From: Echinicola rosea
GTDB lineage: Bacteria > Bacteroidota > Bacteroidia > Cytophagales > Cyclobacteriaceae
NCBI RefSeq assembly: GCF_005281475.1
Contig: NZ_CP040106.1
Location: 3,810,501-3,874,500, forward strand
Direction: 5' to 3'
Length of the DNA: 64,000 bases
Made by a program: the position numbers and the translations under genes. The notes beneath the pieces were generated by a model, which saw nothing but the letters and a program-made list of their open reading frames with translations, made no database searches and had not been told where the DNA came from. Shown here piece after piece: positions 44,865-54,595 of this stretch (the stretch's first letter is position 1; each line of letters begins with the position of its first letter).

Positions 44865-47800
44865 ATGATCAATCAGCTTATTACATTTTCTATCAAAAAT
44901 AAGCTCATTATCGGACTGTTTACCTTGGCCTTGGTAGGACTTGGTACCTGGAGTATGCTGCAAGTACCCATCGATGCGGTGCCTGACATAACCAATAATC
45001 AGGTACAAGTCATCACCCAAGCGCCGAATTTAGGAACAGAAGATATCGAGCAATTTGTCACTTACCCTGTGGAATTGGCAATGGCCAACCTACCGGGGGT
45101 GAAGGAGGTCAGGTCCGTTTCGCGGTTTGGACTGTCTGTGGTGACGATCGTCTTTGATGATGATAAGGGAACCTATCTGCCCAGGCAGCTGGTATCCGAA
45201 AAACTAATTGAAGTCCGCGACGAAATTCCAGAAGGCTTTGGGAAACCTAGCATGGGGCCTATAAGCACTGGTCTGGGGGAAATTTATCAATACACCTTGG
45301 AAGTGGACAGTGCCTATCGTGACCAATATACCATCACCCAGCTCCGTACTATACAGGATTGGATCATCAAACGCCAGATGGCCATGGTACCCGGTGTGGT
45401 AGAAGTGAATGCCTTTGGTGGTAAAATAAAGCAATATGAAGTAGCCGTAAACCCGGAAGATCTGAGGGCTATTGGTCTCAGCATAAGTGATATCTATACC
45501 GCATTGGAGCAGAATAACCAAAACACTGGTGGTGCTTATATCGAACGGAACCATCAAGCCAATTTTATCCGTGGAGAAGGCCTGGCCAGGAGTTTGGATG
45601 ACATCCGAAATATCACCATTGCCAACCAGAATGGCATCCCAATCACAGTAAATGATGTGGCAGATGTAAGGTACGGACATGCCGTCCGATACGGAGCATT
45701 TACCAAAAACGGCACCGGTGAAGCGGTCGGAGGAATGATCCTGATGCTGAAAGGAGCAAACTCCGATAAGGTCATCGAATCGGTGAAAGAGCGGATCGAG
45801 CAGATCCAGCTTAGTCTTCCGGATGGAGTCAGCATAAAGCCATTTCTGGACAGGAGTGATCTGGTCCAAGAAACCACCTCTACCGTCACATCGAATTTAT
45901 TGGAAGGCGGGCTGATCGTTATTTTCGTATTGGTACTGCTGCTTGGCAATTGGCGGGGAGGTTTGATCGTGGCCTCGACGATTCCATTGAGCTTGTTGTT
46001 TACATTTATTCTTATGAATGCCTTCGATGTCTGGGCAAACCTCATGAGTTTAGGGGCTATAGATTTTGGGATTATTGTGGACGGAGCAGTCATTATCGTG
46101 GAAAGTACGGTATTTTATTTACACCAAAAAGCTCAGAAGACCAAAGCCATCCAACAAAAAGACCGGGATCAACAAGCGGCGGATGCATCAAAGAAAATGA
46201 TGAACTCTGCTTTTTTCGGTCAGTTGATCATTTTAATAGTCTTTTTGCCCATTTTAGCGCTTGAAGGAGTAGAAGGTAAGATGTTTCAGCCGATGGCATT
46301 GACGTTTATTTTTGCCATGCTTGGCGCCATGCTGCTCTGCCTCACTTATGTGCCCATGATGTCTGCTCTTTTCATTCGTGTGCGCAAAGACACCCGTAAT
46401 AGTTGGGGTGACCGGGCGATCATTTGGTTGGAGAACAGGTATGTTCCGCTGCTTGAACGCGCACTGAAACGTGGCAAATGGATAGCAGGTATGGCCATAG
46501 CGTTTTTTGGCGCTGCGCTATTTATTTTCAAGGATATGGGAGGAGAATTTATCCCGCAATTGGATGAAGGGGATATTGCTTTTCACATCATTCTTTCTCC
46601 TGGAAGCTCACTATCCGAGTCAGTGGCCACTTCCACCCAGGTAGAGCAGATCATTCTCAACAATTTTCCAGAGGTAGAACAGGTGATGACTCGTTTTGGC
46701 GTATCTGATGTGCCCACCGATCCCATGCCCATGGATCTTGGCGATTGTATAGTGATCTTAAAACCCAAAGACCAATGGGTCTCGGCCACATCCAAAGAAG
46801 CACTCATTGAAAAAATAAAAGCCAAAATCAGTGTGCTTCCCGGTGTCAATTACGAGTTTACACAGCCTATCGAGATGCGGTTCAACGAGCTGCTGACAGG
46901 CGTAAGGGAAGACATTGCTGTAAAATTGTTTGGAGAAGACTTAGACGTATTGGCTGATAAGGCGAATGAAATGGGGCAGTTGATCAGTGGAATAGACGGG
47001 GTGGCTGATCTAAGGGTAGAAGCGACCACAGGACTGCCGCAAATGACCGTCCACTATAACCGTGAAAAACTCGCCCAATATGATTTGGACATTTCCACGT
47101 TAAACACCGTGGTCCAGACGGCGTTCGCCGGCAAGCGTGCAGGGGTTATTTTTGAAGGAGAAAGACGGTTCGATTTGGTCATAAGGTTGGACTCTGCGAA
47201 TCGAAAAAGCATTAACGATATCCGAAATCTGTACGTCAATATCTCTGATGACCATCAGATTCCCCTTAAGGAAGTAGCCGAGATCAACTATAAATCCGGC
47301 CCCATGCAGATCAGTCGTGACAATACCAACCGAAGAACGTATGTCGGTATCAATGTTCGTGGCCGGGACATCGAATCATTGGTAGCAGAAATCAAGGATA
47401 AGTTAACCAATTCCCTTGATCTTCCACCGGGATATTACATTCGCTATGGGGGAGCTTTTGAGAATTTGGAAAGGGCCTCAAAGCGTCTTCAATTAGTGGT
47501 TCCTGTGGCTCTGGCAAGTATATTTATGTTGATTTTCTTTGCGCTGAAATCTGTAAAACAAACGCTCATGATCTACATGGCCATACCTCTGGCGACCATA
47601 GGAGGTGTTTTTTCGCTTTGGTTAAGGGGAATGCCTTTCAGCATTTCTGCAGGAGTAGGCTTTATTGTCCTTTTTGGCGTAGCGGTTCTGAATGGTCTAG
47701 TACTCATTAATGGCCTCAATGAGCTTAAAACTGAAAGCAACCTGTCGCTCACGGAACGGATTAAAACCGGTACCAAAAGGCGAATCAGACCGATTCTTCT

Positions 47801-49217
47801 GACCGCGCTTACAGATATTTTGGGCTTTTTACCCATGTCAATTTCTGCTTCCTCAGGCGCAGAAGTACAGCGGCCATTGGCTACTGTGGTCATTGGGGGG
47901 CTGATCACTTCTACATTGCTTACCCTATTCCTTTTACCCATACTTTATCAATGGATGGAAAATACCAAAACCAATATGAAGACAACTAAAACGGGTATGA
48001 TGCTAGCACTGCTTACGTTGGGGCTATTGGGTGCCACCAATGTTATGGCGCAAAATGCACAAGTGAGTCAGCCCATCACCTTAGATGAGGCGATTGCCCG
48101 TGCCAATGAGCGGTATCCCATGATCCAAAATGCCCAATTGGAGATCGATAAGCAGACAGTGCTCAAAAAGAAAGCCTGGGACATCGGAAATACCCAGGTC
48201 TATACCGGTGGAGAAGAGCTGAAAGACAAGCTTGGCGTTTACACCACCATTGGCATCCAACAGCAGCAGATGGATGTTTTTGGGATTCCCTCCAAAACCA
48301 AATATCAGCAGGAGAGAATTGGACTTGCTAAAGCTTCCCTGGACCTGTCAGCAGCTGAACTGGCCAAAGAAGTAAGCCTGGCTTATGCACAAGCATATAG
48401 CGCCAAGCAACGGTATAAGCTTTTGGAAAAGATGGATTCCTTGTATGCCCATTTTGAACGTGCGGCCCGCATCCGGTATGAGACAGAGGCTACGAGTAAA
48501 TTGGAGTGGCTTAGTGCCCAGAACAAATCAAAGCAGATGACCATTCAGAAGGAACAAGGCTTTCGAGATTACCAGATTAACCTTAACAAACTTAACCTAT
48601 GGTTGGTCAGTGATACGCTATTTACCGTTCAGGTAAATGATCGGGAGAAGTTTTTGACTCTTGGTCAGGACACCAGTGCCATAGATGCCCATCCGCAGAT
48701 ATTAATGGCAAATCAACAGCAAGAACTGGCAAATCAAGGAATTAAAACGGCCAAAGCTGGCTATTTACCGAAGGTTTATGCACAATACGGCATCCAAGAA
48801 GTCCAAGGTGTATCAGGCTTTTCCACATTTCAGTTGGGCATTAGTATCCCTTTGGCCTTCCATCAAAACCAGGCAGATGTCCGTGAAGCAAGGTTGGCTG
48901 CAAGACAAGCAAGCAGTGTCCTGGACCAAACAAAAATGGAATTTGACGTGGCCCACCAAACGGCAAAGCAGCAATACCTAAAATGGAAAAATGCCTTAGA
49001 ATATTATGAATCAGAGGCCCTTCCATTGGCTAAAGAGCAGGAGCGTGGTGCGTTATTGGCCTACCAAGAGGGTGCCATAGACTATGTGACATTCCTACAG
49101 AATATCAATGATGCATTAACCATTGAGCAAAATGCACAGGAAACACTTAAATCCTACCTCATTAGTAAAATAGAACTGGAATATTTTAATCGTTCAATCA
49201 GCAATCAATATGAATAA
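44865..49217 (+). CDS. CusA/CzcA heavy-metal RND transporter fused to a TolC-type outer membrane factor
   Basis: This 1450-residue protein has an RND pump part (about 1-1035): PIDAVPDITNNQVQV, FVTYPVELAMANLPGV, the proton-relay membrane helix LGAIDFGIIVDGAVIIVES, GGEFIPQLDEGDIAF, and a C-terminal FGVAVLNGLVLINGL. The last part (about 1063-1450) is a TolC-type factor (LDEAIARANERYPMIQNAQLEI, LSAAELAKEVSLAYAQAYSAK). Between them, residues 1038-1062 (start MKTTKTGMMLALL, end NVMA before Q) look exactly like a signal peptide. It should pump monovalent or divalent metal ions. The fusion is known in Bacteroidota. It overlaps the adaptor gene by 8 bases. Confidence 0.93.
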   Translation: MINQLITFSIKNKLIIGLFTLALVGLGTWSMLQVPIDAVPDITNNQVQVITQAPNLGTEDIEQFVTYPVELAMANLPGVKEVRSVSRFGLSVVTIVFDDDKGTYLPRQLVSEKLIEVRDEIPEGFGKPSMGPISTGLGEIYQYTLEVDSAYRDQYTITQLRTIQDWIIKRQMAMVPGVVEVNAFGGKIKQYEVAVNPEDLRAIGLSISDIYTALEQNNQNTGGAYIERNHQANFIRGEGLARSLDDIRNITIANQNGIPITVNDVADVRYGHAVRYGAFTKNGTGEAVGGMILMLKGANSDKVIESVKERIEQIQLSLPDGVSIKPFLDRSDLVQETTSTVTSNLLEGGLIVIFVLVLLLGNWRGGLIVASTIPLSLLFTFILMNAFDVWANLMSLGAIDFGIIVDGAVIIVESTVFYLHQKAQKTKAIQQKDRDQQAADASKKMMNSAFFGQLIILIVFLPILALEGVEGKMFQPMALTFIFAMLGAMLLCLTYVPMMSALFIRVRKDTRNSWGDRAIIWLENRYVPLLERALKRGKWIAGMAIAFFGAALFIFKDMGGEFIPQLDEGDIAFHIILSPGSSLSESVATSTQVEQIILNNFPEVEQVMTRFGVSDVPTDPMPMDLGDCIVILKPKDQWVSATSKEALIEKIKAKISVLPGVNYEFTQPIEMRFNELLTGVREDIAVKLFGEDLDVLADKANEMGQLISGIDGVADLRVEATTGLPQMTVHYNREKLAQYDLDISTLNTVVQTAFAGKRAGVIFEGERRFDLVIRLDSANRKSINDIRNLYVNISDDHQIPLKEVAEINYKSGPMQISRDNTNRRTYVGINVRGRDIESLVAEIKDKLTNSLDLPPGYYIRYGGAFENLERASKRLQLVVPVALASIFMLIFFALKSVKQTLMIYMAIPLATIGGVFSLWLRGMPFSISAGVGFIVLFGVAVLNGLVLINGLNELKTESNLSLTERIKTGTKRRIRPILLTALTDILGFLPMSISASSGAEVQRPLATVVIGGLITSTLLTLFLLPILYQWMENTKTNMKTTKTGMMLALLTLGLLGATNVMAQNAQVSQPITLDEAIARANERYPMIQNAQLEIDKQTVLKKKAWDIGNTQVYTGGEELKDKLGVYTTIGIQQQQMDVFGIPSKTKYQQERIGLAKASLDLSAAELAKEVSLAYAQAYSAKQRYKLLEKMDSLYAHFERAARIRYETEATSKLEWLSAQNKSKQMTIQKEQGFRDYQINLNKLNLWLVSDTLFTVQVNDREKFLTLGQDTSAIDAHPQILMANQQQELANQGIKTAKAGYLPKVYAQYGIQEVQGVSGFSTFQLGISIPLAFHQNQADVREARLAARQASSVLDQTKMEFDVAHQTAKQQYLKWKNALEYYESEALPLAKEQERGALLAYQEGAIDYVTFLQNINDALTIEQNAQETLKSYLISKIELEYFNRSISNQYE

Positions 49218-50424
49218 TACCCATAGATTACAAACCATATGCACTCCCACAGTGCCCATATTCCACAAGATAATCGGCAGCGTTGCGATGATCGCTTTGC
49301 TCTCCATTGCCGGATGTAATGATCAGCAGAACGTAACTGTCCATAGCGATAAAGAGGAGAAACACGAGGAAGGAGTCCACCTGCCCAACCAACAAGTAAA
49401 AGCCCTTCAGCTTAACATAGATACGGTAAGCTCGCGGGCAATGGCACACTTGGTGGAAGTAAATGGCATACTGGAAGTACCCCCTCAAAACGAAGCTGCT
49501 GTCACGGCTTATATCGGTGCCAATGTCATGGATATTAAGGTCATTGAAGGGGATAAAGTACAAAAGGGGCAAGCCTTGGCCTACCTTTCCCATCCCGAAA
49601 TGATCCAAATTCAGTCGGACTATAGCCAAAGCTGGCATAAACTTAACTATCTCCAGAAGGAGTTTAAGCGCCAAAATACTCTTTATGAGGAAGAAGTCGG
49701 CTCTGGACGGGACAAGGAAAAAATCGCCGCGGAATTAGCGACCCTACGTGCGTCGATTAGTGGACAGGAAAGCCAACTGAGATTGTTGGGCTTAGATCCA
49801 GCAGCCATCCGCGATGGGGTCATTACCGAACGAATCCCTATTAAAAGCCCCATATCAGGCTATATCAAGGAAGTTCATATTAAGACGGGACAGTATGTTG
49901 GGCCCGAATATGAGATGTTTGAAGTGGTCAATATCCATCATATTCATGCTGATTTAATGGTGTTTGAGAAAGATGTGAGCAAGGTAAAAGAAGGGCAAAA
50001 GGTGCGATTTACCGTAGAGACCCTGCCTGGTGAGGAGTTGATTGCTGAGGTATATTCAGTGGGAAAATCTTTTGAATCAAAACCAAAGGCCGTTCATATT
50101 CATGCGGAAATAGAGAATAAAAAAGGGCTCCTGATTCCTGGGATGTACGTCAAGGGACAAGTCATTACTGATAAAACCAAGCAGCCCGCAGTACCCGAAG
50201 CAGCGATTGTTAACGAAGACGATCGCAATTTCCTCTTTTCCGTAATGCAGCAGGGAGAAGAATGGATATTCGAAAAAACTGAAATTATCGTAGATGGCCA
50301 GGATGCGGGATGGGTTTCCATTAAATTCATGCGCTCGGAAGATGCTGGGAAAAAATATGTCATGAACAACGCGTATTACCTGGTGGCAGAATCCAAGAAA
50401 AGTGAAGGAGGACATCACCACTAA
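49210..50424 (+). CDS. RND efflux periplasmic adaptor (CusB/CzcB family), lipoprotein
   Basis: This 404-residue protein has a lipoprotein signal (LLSIAGC, Cys36), a membrane-fusion-protein barrel-sandwich region (VEVNGILEVPPQNEAAVTAYIGANV, VIEGDKVQKGQALAYLSHPE), an alpha-helical hairpin (about 145-190), RIPIKSPISGYIKEVHIKTGQYV and a beta-barrel with KVRFTVETLPGEE. Its C-terminus ends in SEGGHHH and its N-terminus has KEEKHEEGVH, both possible metal-binding patches. It links the RND pump to the fused outer membrane factor. A terminator follows directly. Confidence 0.93.
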   Translation: MNNTHRLQTICTPTVPIFHKIIGSVAMIALLSIAGCNDQQNVTVHSDKEEKHEEGVHLPNQQVKALQLNIDTVSSRAMAHLVEVNGILEVPPQNEAAVTAYIGANVMDIKVIEGDKVQKGQALAYLSHPEMIQIQSDYSQSWHKLNYLQKEFKRQNTLYEEEVGSGRDKEKIAAELATLRASISGQESQLRLLGLDPAAIRDGVITERIPIKSPISGYIKEVHIKTGQYVGPEYEMFEVVNIHHIHADLMVFEKDVSKVKEGQKVRFTVETLPGEELIAEVYSVGKSFESKPKAVHIHAEIENKKGLLIPGMYVKGQVITDKTKQPAVPEAAIVNEDDRNFLFSVMQQGEEWIFEKTEIIVDGQDAGWVSIKFMRSEDAGKKYVMNNAYYLVAESKKSEGGHHH

Positions 50425-50447
50425 GTCCCTCGCTTGATTCAACCAAA

Positions 50448-50486
50448 AGGGAAAAGCCGCAATTTTTTTATTTGTGGCTTTTCCTT
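50448..50486 (+). terminator. Terminator of the metal-efflux operon
   Basis: GGGAAAAGCCGCAA and TTTGTGGCTTTTCC pair with one G-U pair around a T/A-rich loop, followed by TTAT. It begins 24 bases after the adaptor stop codon. Confidence 0.75.
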
Positions 50487-50520
50487 ATAATTGGTAAAGC
50501 TATTTGATTAATCTGCCCAT

Positions 50521-52089
50521 ATGAAATCAATTTTAACAGTTCTTATATGGCTACTTTCCATAAGTACGAATGTTTTTGCCAGTCCAATAAAAGAAAAATT
50601 ACTGCTCATTCCACTGGATGATCGACCACCCTGTTTACAGTTTCCTGTAAAACTCGGAGATATTGTCGGTGTGGAAATTATCACACCTCCCAAGGAACTA
50701 TTGGGCAACTTGCATGAGGCAGGAAATACGGATGCATTGGCTCGTTGGATCAAGCGACAGCCCATTGAAGATCTGGATGGGCTTATACTTGCAGCAGATA
50801 TGTTGGCATATGGAGGGTTGGTGGCCAGTAGGAAATATGGGGTAAAGGTGGATACAGCATTGCGTAGATTAGAGTTGATTAAATCTATAAAAGAGAAGCA
50901 TCCCCACCTGCCGGTATTGGTCCAAAGTGTCATCATGCGCTTGGCGCCCACAGCAGACGGTACGAATGAAGCGTATCGGGTAAAGCTGGCTAAATGGGCA
51001 TCCACGGTAGATCCAACAGAAAAATTAGCATTGGAGCGTCAATTGCCAAAAGCTGTAATATCCGATTATTTGGATGCAAGAAACCGAAATCACCAAGTGA
51101 ATCGTCAATTGATCGAATGGGCAAACGAAGGCCTGATCGATTACCTTGTACTTTCGCAGGATGATGCCAAACCTACTGGGCTCCATGTTGCAGAAAAGGA
51201 ACAGGTTCTTCGACTAGCCCAGCGATCCAAATTAAAGGATAAGGTGGCCATCCAGACCGGTACCGATGAAGTAGCCATGTTGCTCCTTAGCCGTTTAGTC
51301 AATCAACAAAACCACCTTAAGCCAAGGGTTAGCGTTTACTATTCTTCCGAAACCATGCGATATGAAATGATGCCTTTTGAAGATGATCCGCTTGATGAAA
51401 CGGTTCATAAAATGGTGACTAGCGCAGGAGGAGTGGTGGTGGAACAAGGGGAAAACCCCGAACTTCACTGGTACATTTACACCTCACGGTACAGTGAAGA
51501 AGAAACAAAACGATTTATAGAGGCCATTGTCCAAGCTGTGGAAAAAGGCGAAAAGGTAATCCTTTCGGATATAGATCCGATAGGAGATGTACAAGGAGGT
51601 GCAGCTACATTTTCAGAAGCCATGATAAAAAGCGGCATATTACCCAAACTGTACGGTTATGCCTCCTGGAATACTGCTGGAAATACCTTGGGTACAGCAT
51701 TGCCTCAGGGTTTTCTCTATCACGCTTACAGATCCACCACTGAGCAGGAAAAAGAGGCTATTGGTAATCCCTCGTCCCAACATTGGTTTACGATCCATCG
51801 AATGGTAAATGATTATGTTTATAATAACACCGTGAGAGAGGCATTGAAGGAGGCTTTTGGTATGGAATATACGAATGCCACTGTTTTGTCCAGCGATCGG
51901 CTTGAAGTGGCTGAAAATATGGCATTTGATACTATAAATTCATCTTTGGAGGATATTGTTCATTATAATTTTCAGGATCGGTTTGAAGTGAAACATTTGA
52001 AATTTGAATTGCCTTGGAACAGGGCTTTTGAGGCATTAATTGATTTTGAATTGATTAAATTACCTGTGAAGAAGGTGGATCATCAATAA
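50521..52089 (+). CDS. DUF4127 family exported protein
   Basis: This 522-residue protein has a signal peptide (about 1-20, ending VFASP) and the DUF4127 motifs: KLLLIPLDDRPPCLQFPVKL, ITPPKELLGN, GLILAADMLAYGGLVASRK, VLVQSVIMRLAPTADGT, LSQDDAKPTGLHVAEKEQV and GYASWNTAGNTLGTALPQGFLY. The family has no settled function. The conserved DDR and DD sequences suggest a metal- or carbohydrate-active enzyme, which is inference. It leads a three-gene unit (DUF4127, DUF1080, beta-propeller glycosidase), again implying sugar processing outside the cytoplasm. Confidence 0.88.
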   Translation: MKSILTVLIWLLSISTNVFASPIKEKLLLIPLDDRPPCLQFPVKLGDIVGVEIITPPKELLGNLHEAGNTDALARWIKRQPIEDLDGLILAADMLAYGGLVASRKYGVKVDTALRRLELIKSIKEKHPHLPVLVQSVIMRLAPTADGTNEAYRVKLAKWASTVDPTEKLALERQLPKAVISDYLDARNRNHQVNRQLIEWANEGLIDYLVLSQDDAKPTGLHVAEKEQVLRLAQRSKLKDKVAIQTGTDEVAMLLLSRLVNQQNHLKPRVSVYYSSETMRYEMMPFEDDPLDETVHKMVTSAGGVVVEQGENPELHWYIYTSRYSEEETKRFIEAIVQAVEKGEKVILSDIDPIGDVQGGAATFSEAMIKSGILPKLYGYASWNTAGNTLGTALPQGFLYHAYRSTTEQEKEAIGNPSSQHWFTIHRMVNDYVYNNTVREALKEAFGMEYTNATVLSSDRLEVAENMAFDTINSSLEDIVHYNFQDRFEVKHLKFELPWNRAFEALIDFELIKLPVKKVDHQ

Positions 52090-52132
52090 TTATTAATACC
52101 TTAATTATCATTAAACCTATAAACCATTTTCC

Positions 52133-52912
52133 ATGAACTACCGTGTTTTTTTCTCTCTTATTATTTGCTTGTCGCTTCAAGGTTACTATTCGTTGACTTT
52201 TGGTCAAAATGTTGGCGTAGGAACCGAAAAGCCTAATACCGCCCAATGGCTCTTTGATGGAAGTAGGGAAATGCTTGAAGATAAATGGGAATATTGGGAG
52301 GGACCAAGGTTATCAGCAGTTCCGCCTATCAAATGGAAAATCGTCGATGATCCCGTAGATACCGGGACCACGCTAAACACCAACGACCCCGCAGCGGCCA
52401 ATGGAAAATATGGAGCGGCGGATATTGTGACCAAGGAAAAGTTCGAGGATTTTAGATTGCATATAGAATTTTTGATTGAACATAAAGGAGGAAACAGCGG
52501 CGTTTACCTTCAAAACCGGTATGAAATCCAAGTACTTGATGGGGATTCCACCACCCATGGAATGGCTGCTATTATCAATGAGAAGGCCGCCCCTTATGAA
52601 GTTTATGCTGGATTGGGGAAATGGAATGCCTATGATATTGTTTTTCGAGCCGCTAGATTCGATCAGGAGGGAAACCTTCTGGAAAAAGCCCTGATGACGA
52701 TGTATTTCAATGGAGTGAAAGTGCATACCAACGAATACATCCAACAAGTCTGGGGAGGGCCAAACTCCGGACTTGATGGTGGCAATGAGGGAGGAAAAGG
52801 TATTACCGATCGACCTGGTGGACTGAAATTACAAGCTGAGGGACACGATGTACTCTATCGCAATATTTGGATCCAGTCACTTGAGATACAGGCGTCCGAT
52901 ACTGATTTTTAA
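52133..52912 (+). CDS. Single-domain DUF1080 (3-keto-disaccharide hydrolase-like) exported protein
   Basis: This 259-residue protein has a signal peptide (about 1-24, ending SLTFGQ) and one DUF1080 domain: NTAQWLFDGSREMLEDKWEY, IVTKEKFEDFRLHIEFLIEH, KGGNSGVYLQNRYEIQVLD, WNAYDIVFRAARFDQEGNLL, VKVHTNEYIQ and GLKLQAEGHDVLYRNIWIQSL. It is 43 bases after the DUF4127 gene. It probably cleaves 3-keto-glycosides or binds such sugars, like the larger DUF1080 lipoprotein at 30189. No oxidoreductase accompanies it here, so the keto sugar would have to come from elsewhere. Confidence 0.9.
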   Translation: MNYRVFFSLIICLSLQGYYSLTFGQNVGVGTEKPNTAQWLFDGSREMLEDKWEYWEGPRLSAVPPIKWKIVDDPVDTGTTLNTNDPAAANGKYGAADIVTKEKFEDFRLHIEFLIEHKGGNSGVYLQNRYEIQVLDGDSTTHGMAAIINEKAAPYEVYAGLGKWNAYDIVFRAARFDQEGNLLEKALMTMYFNGVKVHTNEYIQQVWGGPNSGLDGGNEGGKGITDRPGGLKLQAEGHDVLYRNIWIQSLEIQASDTDF

Positions 52913-53007
52913 AACTATATCTATTATGAATTTAACCTAGGTATATTGATTAGGTCTTATGTGCTATTTTTTTATAGTTTTATCGAATAGATACAAAACC
53001 ACTTCCT

Positions 53008-54240
53008 ATGTTCAAGAAATATCTACTTAGTGTAGTCACATTTTCAGCTGCAATCTTCTTATCAAAAGCCCAGCTTATCATTGAGCCTCAGTCTGTTGAT
53101 GCTGTATTGGTAGAAAATGGTTCGAGCCCCATTTTGGAGGGTTCGGCTATATTAGGTAATGAGGGCTATTTTGTTTGGGGAGGAAGTGTTATTAGAGGAG
53201 AAGATGGCCGATACCATATGTTTTATAGTCGTTGGCCCTCTGGACCGGATAAGGACAATTTTGGTGACGGCTGGTTGACGGGGTCAGAAATAGCCTATGC
53301 TGTCTCAGATCATGCTGATCACGGGTTTACATTTGTCAAAGTCGTGCTTCAAGGGCAAGGAAAGGAGGGGAGGTCATCAGCTTGGGACGGCCAATCCGTT
53401 CACAACCCCCACATTCAGCGGTTCAATGGCACCTATTACCTTTATCATACTGGCAGTACCTATCCTGGAAAACAGCCTGAGGGAAGCCCAGGTGCCAACC
53501 TGAGCAGGCGAAATCTCATCCAGCAAAGCCAGCAAATTGGTTTGGTCACTTTCAATAGCATGGAAGATCTACTTCAAGGAAATATCAATCGATCCAATGC
53601 TCCCTTGTTAAGTCCAAGGACACGTGTAAAGGATGGAGACGTCCTTCACCCATCGCCCGAAGGAACCAAAACCAAACCGGATAACTTAATCGTGGTAAAT
53701 CCTTCGGTCGTAAGGAGAAAATCAGACGGCAAGTATTTACTCTACTTCAAAGGGAACCAATATGTTCCCTCTTGGCGGGGAATACACGGAGTGGCGATCA
53801 GTGATTCACCGTCAGGCCCATTCAAGCCTCGGGATGAATTTGTTTTTGATGTGAGAGATGAGGATGGCAAATTGGCATCAGCAGAGGATCCCTATGTTTG
53901 GTACCATGAAGAAAGCGATTTGTATTATACTGTTTTTAAAGATTTTACAGGTAAGATCACAGGCGATGAGCCAGGATTAGCACTGATGAAATCCTCAGAC
54001 GGAATTCATTGGGAAAAGCCAGAAAATGCAATGTTTATGCCCTTATCTCTCGAGTTGAAAACCGGCCAGACGGTAAAAGTAAACAGGCTGGAAAGGCCGC
54101 AGTTTCTTATTGGTGAAGATGGCTTGCCCAAAGTACTTTATGCTGCTTGTTCGCTAAATCCACTTAATGAAAAAAAGGATGGAAGCTCTTTTAATGTGCA
54201 AATTCCGTTGAAAAGTTATTATAAAAAAGGTTCTATATGA
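53008..54240 (+). CDS. Glycoside hydrolase-like five-bladed beta-propeller protein with altered C-terminus
   Basis: This 410-residue protein has a signal peptide (about 1-21) and a GH43/GH117-like propeller: NEGYFVWGGSVIRGEDGRYHMFYSRW, EIAYAVSDHADHGF, QSVHNPHIQRFNGTYYLYHTG, VVNPSVVRRKSDGKYLLYFKGN, SAEDPYVWYHEESDLYYTVFKDF and ERPQFLIGEDGLPKVLYAA. Several Asp/Glu after blade turns could be catalytic. It is probably exported and acts on oligosaccharides with the preceding DUF1080 and DUF4127 products. The last three residues (Gly-Ser-Ile) and the TGA come from the terminus of an inserted 367-bp element; the reconstructed ancestral gene ends two Lys after SYY. Confidence 0.85.
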   Translation: MFKKYLLSVVTFSAAIFLSKAQLIIEPQSVDAVLVENGSSPILEGSAILGNEGYFVWGGSVIRGEDGRYHMFYSRWPSGPDKDNFGDGWLTGSEIAYAVSDHADHGFTFVKVVLQGQGKEGRSSAWDGQSVHNPHIQRFNGTYYLYHTGSTYPGKQPEGSPGANLSRRNLIQQSQQIGLVTFNSMEDLLQGNINRSNAPLLSPRTRVKDGDVLHPSPEGTKTKPDNLIVVNPSVVRRKSDGKYLLYFKGNQYVPSWRGIHGVAISDSPSGPFKPRDEFVFDVRDEDGKLASAEDPYVWYHEESDLYYTVFKDFTGKITGDEPGLALMKSSDGIHWEKPENAMFMPLSLELKTGQTVKVNRLERPQFLIGEDGLPKVLYAACSLNPLNEKKDGSSFNVQIPLKSYYKKGSI

Positions 54241-54595
54241 TTTACTATGGGTAACTATTACTTTGCATGTCAAATTCTAGCTTGCCTTTCATCTTGTTGC
54301 CTTGTTACTTTTTTCCTTCAGGTGAAAAACGTAACCAAAAAAACCCGCTGCGGTGAGCTATATGACTAAAATCAAAGCCAGCACTCACGCAGGCAAACTC
54401 CTCTATTTGTGCAGCATACCAATTTTTTGTACTGATTCACGTCAAACAAGCCTGCGCTTTTTCCAGCCCACTTCTTTGATTTCTTAACGTCAAATACCTC
54501 AAGGCAGAATAGAAAATTGCCCACTGAAAAGGAACATGAATCAACATTAATTTAACCGGAATAATATCTTTACCCTCTATAATCCATATAGAGCC
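54229..54595 (-). mobile_element. 367-bp MITE-like element, copy B (inverted relative to copy A)
   Basis: The ends GGTTCTATATGATTTA (left) and, on the other strand, GGCTCTATATGGATTA (right) are the same as copy A but reversed. A perfect 8-base target duplication, ATAAAAAA, flanks it (54221-54228 and 54596-54603). By eye all internal positions equal copy A. It begins within the last codons of the glycosidase gene. The core CGTCAAACAAGCCTG is at 54440-54454. Apparent small ORFs inside it are not credible. The spacer 54604-54699 holds a promoter-like sequence. Confidence 0.88.
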
